From the NCBI GenBank assembly GCA_000729835.1, contig JFHB01000368.1, positions 1 through 15,248 on the forward strand: a stretch of DNA of 15,248 nt. The letters run 5' to 3'. Below the pieces are notes generated by a model. That model saw nothing but the letters and a program-made list of their open reading frames with translations. It was not told the DNA's origin and did no database searches. Each line of letters begins with the position of its first letter. Positions within the stretch are counted from its first letter, which is position 1. Both the position numbers and the translations under genes were made by a program. The stretch is from Atkinsonella hypoxylon. Its lineage: Eukaryota > Ascomycota > Sordariomycetes > Hypocreales > Clavicipitaceae. Shown piece after piece: positions 9,311 to 15,248 of the stretch.

Positions 9311-9592
9311 GGCGCAGAAAGGTAGTTGTTGTTTTATTGTGCAAGCACGCGTTGTTGTTGTTGTAGTACAATCTGCAGTGTAGGTTGCTATATTTACGTA
9401 TTTTCCTATGCACTTACAATGCCTAAATTACACTTGTAATCTAGTGACTATTAAATCTGCATATTAAATTAACGGATTTCCTTAAACCTAATAGAGCGTT
9501 AAAGCTTGTTCTGTATCCTACGTATAAGTAAAGTTGCGCAAAATTATCCTAGATAATATTAAATCCTATAAATCAATCTTATATAATAAAGC

Positions 9593-9802
9593 CAATTTGT
9601 TGAATCTATGTAGCACATTCTTTATGCAAGATTATTCTGCGCAGTGTTAAAAGCATTAAAAATTAATCTATATTAAAGCAAATTTTCTGTTAGATCCTAA
9701 TTTGTTAAATCTATATAGCATATTCTTTATGTAAGATTATTCTGCGCAGTGTTAAAAGCATTAAAAATTAATCCGTATTAAAGTAAATTTTCTGTTAGAT
9801 CT
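9593..9802. repeat. 105-bp tandem duplication (9593-9697, 9698-9802)
   Basis: Two adjacent gap-free copies with nine differences, all transitions. Seven of the nine put the T or A in the right-hand copy, several at CpA or TpG (for example CAC to CAT, GCA to GTA). Both keep TTCTGCGCAGTGTTAAAAGC unchanged. The duplication is shorter than the few-hundred-base size generally needed to trigger RIP on its own. Confidence 0.9.
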
Positions 9803-9869
9803 CTCTAGTGCATTTCTTTGTGTGCACGCAGCCCGTTCTAATCCCTAGGCATTAGTAATAGCAGCAAAT

Positions 9870-11480
9870 TGTTAGTTAGTTATAGTAGGCTGTTAGTTCT
9901 CTCTAGAAAGTAAAGCTAGAGGACGTTCTTAGCGGCTTTAGGGAGGGTTTTGCCTAAGAGGTACTAGTTTTGCGCTTAGTAGGTATTTCTACTAGTTTAC
10001 CTACAGCTAGCCTCTTAGTTAGCGTTTTTACCTTAGTTAGTATTAGCTTTACTGTAGAAGGTATCTTTTATAGAATTAATAGAGAGAAATATATTAAAGA
10101 TAGGTTAATTAAGATAAACTAAGTACTTTTTCTACGTTAAATAGTGCTAAATCTATTACTAAAGAGGCCTTATATAGCAATAGGCTAGTTAGCTAAGCGT
10201 TCTAAAAAGTCTATATAAATGTAGTTAATTTTATGTTATAAGCGTTTGCTTTCTGCCTATAGTATATTAATATTGCTAGCAACCTTTAGTAAGGTTTTAT
10301 TTTTATTAATAACGTTATTAATACCTTTATTAAATTAACTTATACTATCTAGTTAGTTATATATACTATAGATAGCAGTCTATAATTTATTAAACTGCTT
10401 ATTAAATAGACCTCTTTTAGCCTTTATTTTAACCTAGTTAATCTTTTTATTTAACTTATTAATTTTAGTAATATAGAGATTAAGTTGCTTCTATATAGCG
10501 TTACTACTTATAGAAGTATTCTTAAGGTAGACTTTAATTATTTCCTTAGCGTTAGATTTATATTTCTCCTAAAGGAAACTATTATACTAGCTTTAGGATT
10601 GCACTTTAGCTAATAGAATAAAGAGTAAGTCTATATAGCTAATACTAGCTAAGGCATCTATAATAGTGCTGTTAATTCTGCTAAATTTATTAGAGAAGTA
10701 GATAGTAAGTAACACTACCTATAATAGTAAACTAGTAGATAAATCTATAGTAATAGTTTCTTTACCTCTTTTTACTATATTGCTACTATAGTATATAGTA
10801 GTAGCTGCTTTTACCTATATCTTGCCTTTTCTAGCTACTTTAGCGTTACCTATAGATGCTTTAGTATTCTTACCTTTATATTGCTAGTTCTAGCGCTTTA
10901 CTTTATAGTTATTGTAAATCCTAAAGATATATATTACTATATTCTACTAGAGTAAGTAATATATATTGTCTTTAGAGACCTTAATGCTAGTTTTATCTAT
11001 TATATTGCCTTTAAGAGTAAATTTATAGGTATAAGTGTAAATAGTATTTTCTATATTCTATACCTTTTCTTTAGCTCTATTAGTGTAGCAATACTAACTA
11101 TAGTCTTTTATAATAAGCTCTATATTAGTAATATTAATATTATCTTTAATTTCTATAGAAATAGTGCTAAGAATAAACTTATTAACTTTTAGGGTGCCCT
11201 TAGTACTTCTAAGCCTACTAAAAGTGCTATATAGGCAGTAGAAATTAAGTAATATAAGATAAGTTTTAATATTATTTAGCTCTATAGCTACTATATTACC
11301 TTTATAGTTATATTCTTACTTCTTAAACTTAAAACCTTTACTTTTAGCATTAAAACTATTATTATAATTAATATATATATTAGAAGTAATATATTCTTCT
11401 TTAGGTTTAAATAGTAGTAGTATTATAGCTTGAGTGTAGTTATTATTGTTATTCCCTTCTTAGAATAAGCTATTTAGGTT
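9870..11480 (-). pseudogene. Extra ORF-like block between pol and 3' LTR, unrecognised
   Basis: I do not recognise a family. On the - strand one frame runs from about 11480 to about 9870, some 530 codons, with roughly twenty stops, mostly TAG. Predicted order: an Asn-rich N-terminal stretch (about 11450-11430); a charged Glu/Lys segment; a mixed middle with two Cys/Tyr positions near 11090; a Lys/Leu/Asn/Gln-rich probable coiled coil (about 10500-10330); and a basic Ser/Thr/Pro/Lys-rich tail (about 10010-9890). The tail lies in lightly mutated DNA and reads with few stops, which favours this frame. It shows no resemblance that I can see to the + strand element's block. The antisense frame in the same codon register is also fairly open and hydrophobic, so the strand is not certain. 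No zinc knuckle, protease or transposase motif is visible. Confidence 0.35.
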
Positions 11481-12005
11481 TACTAGAATTAATAATTCTA
11501 AACTACTAAAAAAAAAAAATAATAGTAGTAGATTTTCTATAAAAGGGACAAAAGAGGCTAGAAGTAGCTCTATAGAGACTAGCTAGTTCTATAAGCTATA
11601 GAAATTTACTCTATAGGCAGTTTATTGCCCTTAGTGTAGTATTTTAGTGTTTAACTATTAAAAGTAGCTAAATAACAGCCTAAAGGGATAGAAAGAGCAG
11701 TAGCTATAATAGTATTAATAAATTTATAAGACTTTATAATATATAAAGGTATAAAGAAAAGGTTATATAGTAAAAAGCATAAAAATTCATAAAAGTAAAG
11801 GTAAATTTACAGAAAAAGTAGGTTAAAACAATAGTATATAGATTTATAGGTGATTTTTTTTTTAACCTTCTATAATTCTATAATATAGGTTAATTTTAAT
11901 AGTTCTAATAATAATAAATAAGGATATAAAGAAAGAGATACTAAGGGATTTAAACAATCTTTTATATAATAAAGGAAATTAAAACTTATAAAAAAAAGAG
12001 TTAGT
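11481..12005 (-). other. Spacer between pol end and extra ORF
   Basis: About 520 AT-rich bases with no frame I would defend on either strand. It contains an A12 run (11508-11519) and a T10 run (11854-11863). In element order it separates the pol C-terminus from the extra ORF-like block, so it could hold a promoter or splice site for a separate transcript; no specific signal is seen. Confidence 0.4.
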
Positions 12006-15000
12006 AGTAGGCTTTTACTAGTTAATTTAGGGCTTTTTAGTAAGCTATATTACCCTTTTAATAATACTAATACTCTTCTTCTTAATTTATAGAGTGTTTC
12101 TATAAATATTTATTTATAATTTTAAAAGCGTTAACTTTAAGCTTATCTTTAGCAATCTATTAGTTATCTTTAGTAAAGAACCCTTTCTATTATATAAGGA
12201 ATTCTAGATGTAGCTTACTTAACTTACTGCAGAAACGTTAGATTTAATAGATATAAATTTACTTAATTTCCTAATAGTTCTTTATACTAAACTCTTCTAT
12301 TGTAATTAGTAGTAGTAGTTACTCTTTTTAGTTAAAAGGGTCTTTACTTTATCTTAGCTTCTAAAGGTAAGCTACTAATACTACTAAGTGTATATATAAA
12401 TCTAGTAGGAAATCTAGGTAAAATAACAATAAGCTTACTTTTATAAAAACCTTATATAGCTCTATTTATTAAGGAGACTATTTCTTTTTTAGCTTTTCTA
12501 GAAGTATATATTCTTAGTGTAATTATAGGTAAACTATATTCTCTACTTTAATGTTAATAGGCTTATATTAAGCATTATATTTAATCTTACTTAAGGCATT
12601 TACTATACTAATAGCTGTTTCTACCTCTTATTAGTATAGCTTCTAAAGTATAGCTATATTGCTTATATCTATTCTATTGCTAGAAACGTTATCTAATTAA
12701 ATTAAATTAACAACAGTAGCTAGTTAGAAACTATATATAAGTTTATTAAAGGAAATCTCTATACTAACTACTACTATATTATTAAGTTAGTACTATAGTG
12801 CTAAAAGTATTACAGTCTATAGTATATCTAGATTTATAACTATATAGTATTAAATAGTAATAATAACTATTTAATTCTTCTATTTAGTTATTCTATCTAT
12901 CTATAGGTAGTAAGCTATAGCTATAAGCAATTTACTTTTAATTTAGGTAAATATACTTCTTTAAACATTAGAAATAAACTTTAGATCTTAGTTACTTATA
13001 ATCTACTTAGAAAGGCCTTAGTCTAATAAATATAGTATTTATAAGAGTAGTTCTGCCTAAATTTCTACTATATATATTATATACCTAAATATAAGAATTA
13101 TTTACTTACTAAATAAGTAATTTACTAAATATAGTAAGTTATAGAAGCTATATTTATCTTTTTACTATAGAGTGTTTATTAAGCTAACTTTAAGTATATT
13201 AGTAATAAAATTAAGCGAAATTATATAGAAAAGAGTTAGAACTAACTCTAATAACCTTAATTCCTTTAGTAGCTTACTGCAGTTAATTATGTTTTCTTTA
13301 TAAATATAGCAGTAAGTAATATAGGCTTAAATCTACTTATATATCTATAGAAAGTAAACTACCTATAATTTTACTGCTATTCTATAGGCACTAAAATAGT
13401 TTTAATTATTATAGACTATTTTAAGAATAAATTCTACAACCTTTATAGGTATATATAGTTAAAATAGGCCTTTTCTATTATAATAGTATAAAAGTCTATT
13501 GTTTTATAGAGTTTATTTATACAGTAGAATCCTTAGCCTTTATTGTTAATTTTACTAATTCTACTTTTTATAAAAGTCCTTAATACCTTCTATAATTCTG
13601 CTAAGCTTTAGATTAAAACTATAGCCTTAAATAATTTCCTCTTTTAAACCTTTATTTAATACTACTATAGCACTATATTCTTTAGCAAAAAATACACTTA
13701 TATTAAGCTTATTAAATTTACTATTATAAGCCTTTTCTTAGTATAAAACTATAACTAGCAACTTAAAGAGTGTATTTAGCACTATATTTAGCACTTCTAG
13801 TATATAGAAGACTCTTAAGTTAAATTGCAATAGATAATTAGCTACTTTAGCTAATTTTAGGTTAGCTTTATCTAGATCTATTATAGTAAGTAAGGTATAT
13901 TTAATAATTCCTTTTGCTAGTAAGTAGTCTATAATAATATTAATAGTGTAGTAATTAGATTAAACTATTTTCTATAGCTTTTAAACACTCTATATAATTA
14001 TAGCTACCTCTACTTTAGTTAATCTATAATATTTCTTTAGGTTAAAAGTGTATCTTAAGAGAAAAAGAATTAGCTATAGCTAGTTACTTTTAATGTCTTT
14101 ACTAAATATACTATAACTGTTCTATTTATCTATAAGCTAAAAGATAAAGAGCTTAAATTCTTCCTTATAAGCGTTAACTTTAAAGAATAAATACTTACTA
14201 GAGTTATAGTACTATAGAATAGTGTTTTTATTAAGGTATACTTTTATCTCTTTAAATACCTTTTCTTTCTTAGGTTTTAGTAAAAATATTGCTTTTTAGG
14301 CTTTCTTTTAGTGTATTAGTTTAGGTAGACTATTAGCTAAGCTTTTTTTATAAAGCTTTTATAGTAAAGTAGTCTTTTATTTCTATAGTAAGTAAATTTA
14401 TATATTAAACTATAGAATACTTTTCTATAAAAAGCTAGCTATATTAATAAAGGTCTCTAGATTTATAAAATCTATTAGAAACTTAAGTTTTTAAAAAGCT
14501 TTTAGCTTATTATTTATATTAATAATTCTATTACTATTAACAATAAAACCTAACAGCTAAATAGCTAAATAGCTTATAAATAACTTCTTTATAGTTATTA
14601 TTAACTTATTTTTCTTTAGAATTAATAAAACTATATTAAGGTATATAAGGTAGTCTTTAGTAAAGTTAGAGAATATAATAATGTTATTAATATAGATTTA
14701 TATAAAATATTAATACTTTTAAAATAATTAGTCTATATACTATTAAGTAAAAGCTAGTGTATTCTTAAAGCCTATAAGCGCTATATTTAATGCTTTTAAT
14801 CTCTATTTTAATATTACTACTATATAAGATTAGTATTCTTATCTTATAGAAAGCTAGTAGAAAAACCCTAATATATTAAAGAGTAAAAATATCTTCTTAC
14901 TATATATATCTACTATAATGTTTAATTAATTTAGTAAAGAGTATATATTTAGTATTACTATACTATTAAGTAGCCTTATATTAACTATAACTTATTCTTT

Positions 15001-15248
15001 CTTTTCTATTAAGGTTTTAATCTACACTATAAAGGCTAAGTAAACTATAGCTACTAAGTTATCTAAATATAATATCTTTCTACTTAAATATAGCTTATTA
15101 TAAACCTTATTTAGTTTAGCTTTATCTTTAGCTTCTAGTAGGTAGATTTAGATAAGTTTTAGCTGCTTTTACTATTTATTTATTAGATTTACTCTTATAT
15201 ACTAGTCTTTAGGTATAGAAATAATACCTTTATTACAATAAATATTAT
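12006..15248 (-). pseudogene. pol: Degraded pol of second element, 5' end outside window
   Basis: Ty3/Gypsy pol of a lineage distinct from the inner element. RT runs from the window edge to about 14450; its catalytic Y-x-D-D is now TAT ATT AAT AAC (YINN) at 14694-14683, followed by I-I-I-F-S and a recognisable L-L-G-F-I-V motif. RNase H and the connection follow, with an L-N-I-V-L-N-type remnant of the V-P-D-A-L-S-R region near 13790. Integrase lies at about 13450-12400. Of its D-D-E triad the first Asp is Asn (AAT, 13212-13210), the second is Asn (AAC, 12993-12991, before a D-L-K-F-I-S stretch) and the Glu appears to be Lys (AAA, 12885-12883). A charged tail continues to about 12006 with an E-E-E-Y...K-G pattern that may be a worn chromodomain; that part is weak. 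Stops are TAG/TAA throughout. Confidence 0.85.

Larger units (their letters stand above)
8953..9860 (-). repeat. Probable 3' LTR of second element, lightly mutated
   Basis: It begins TGTTACGG exactly where homology to the outer gag ends. The right edge is tentative: GTAATA at 9855-9860 would be GTAACA before one C to T change, the inverse of TGTTAC, which would give about 908 bp. No clear polypurine complement follows 9860, so the boundary could be elsewhere. The block keeps many CpA, TpG and CpG dinucleotides, in sharp contrast to its surroundings. It contains no frame that I support, a GTT microsatellite at 9351-9363, a TATA-like box and a 105-bp tandem duplication. Alternatives are an unrelated solo LTR or a fragment of another element. 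Confidence 0.5.
8953..15248 (-). mobile_element. Second Ty3/Gypsy element, - strand, incomplete at window edge
   Basis: A different Gypsy lineage inserted in the outer gag. Reading from the right edge leftward: RT (already under way at 15248), RNase H, integrase, post-integrase tail, a ~480-base spacer, an extra ORF-like block, and a terminal block starting TGTTAC at 8953 taken as its 3' LTR. Its gag and 5' LTR would lie right of the window, so the expected GAAAG duplication cannot be checked. Pol is saturated with RIP-type changes, while the left ~1 kb is only lightly changed. That the terminal block and pol belong to one element is inferred from contiguity. Confidence 0.7.

Noticed and set aside
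9351..9363. GTT repeat and adjacent direct repeats as a CRISPR-like array
   Set aside because: It is a short microsatellite with no spacer structure, and the 105-bp duplication has only two adjacent copies with no spacers.
9900..11500. A + strand hydrophobic frame antisense to the extra ORF
   Set aside because: It is Leu/Ile/Val-rich without a domain pattern and runs against the neighbouring pol. The - strand frame has a more protein-like mix and a nearly stop-free tail in the less mutated part. The case is not closed, as noted in the feature.
1..15248. tRNA, rRNA or host protein-coding genes
   Set aside because: I saw no cloverleaf, rRNA-like sequence or host gene frame. Short open frames are shadows in TA-rich DNA, and all recognisable protein similarity is to gag-pol.

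Overview
The window is wholly transposon-derived, with no host gene that I can support. It looks like an AT-rich heterochromatic block of a filamentous ascomycete (Pezizomycotina) with repeat-induced point mutation (RIP). CpA and TpG are almost absent over long stretches, TpA is in great excess, every reading frame is riddled with TAG/TAA, and diverged copies of one sequence differ almost only by C-T and G-A transitions. The fungal assignment also rests on recognisable decayed Ty3/Gypsy gag and pol sequences of the type found in Pezizomycotina. I cannot name a species.

Layout. (1) Positions 1-55 and 8147-8952 are the two halves of one 'outer' Ty3/Gypsy copy (leader plus gag start), split by a later arrival. 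(2) Positions 56-8146 are a structurally complete Ty3/Gypsy chromovirus of the same family on the + strand. It has a 323-bp 5' LTR (56-378), leader, gag with a CCHC knuckle, pol (RT, RNase H, integrase, C-terminal chromodomain), an extra ORF-like block, a non-coding stretch with a 60-bp tandem repeat, a polypurine tract and a 323-bp 3' LTR (7824-8146). A 5-bp direct repeat, GGTAG, flanks it at 51-55 and 8147-8151. The same junction is found unbroken in the element's own leader at 436-490, so the element sits inside another copy of itself. (3) At 8953 the outer gag is cut by a second, different Ty3/Gypsy element on the - strand. Its presumed 3' LTR is about 8953-9860, followed leftward-reading by an extra ORF-like block (11480-9870) and then pol (15248-12006). 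Its gag and 5' LTR lie beyond the right edge.

No element can be autonomous. Both reverse transcriptases have lost the two catalytic aspartates (Y-x-D-D now Y-x-N-N) through GAY to AAY changes. The gag knuckle has lost all three cysteines, and both integrases have lost catalytic or zinc-binding residues.

The most interesting observations are these. The two 323-bp LTRs of the inner element are mosaics with a reciprocal switch of mutation load near LTR position 105-130, which looks like a single LTR-LTR crossover between a lightly and a heavily mutated copy. Both Gypsy elements seem to carry a ~1.6-kb unrecognised ORF between integrase and 3' LTR. There is also a lightly mutated ~1-kb island (about 8953-9990) holding a 105-bp tandem duplication inside otherwise saturated RIP DNA.
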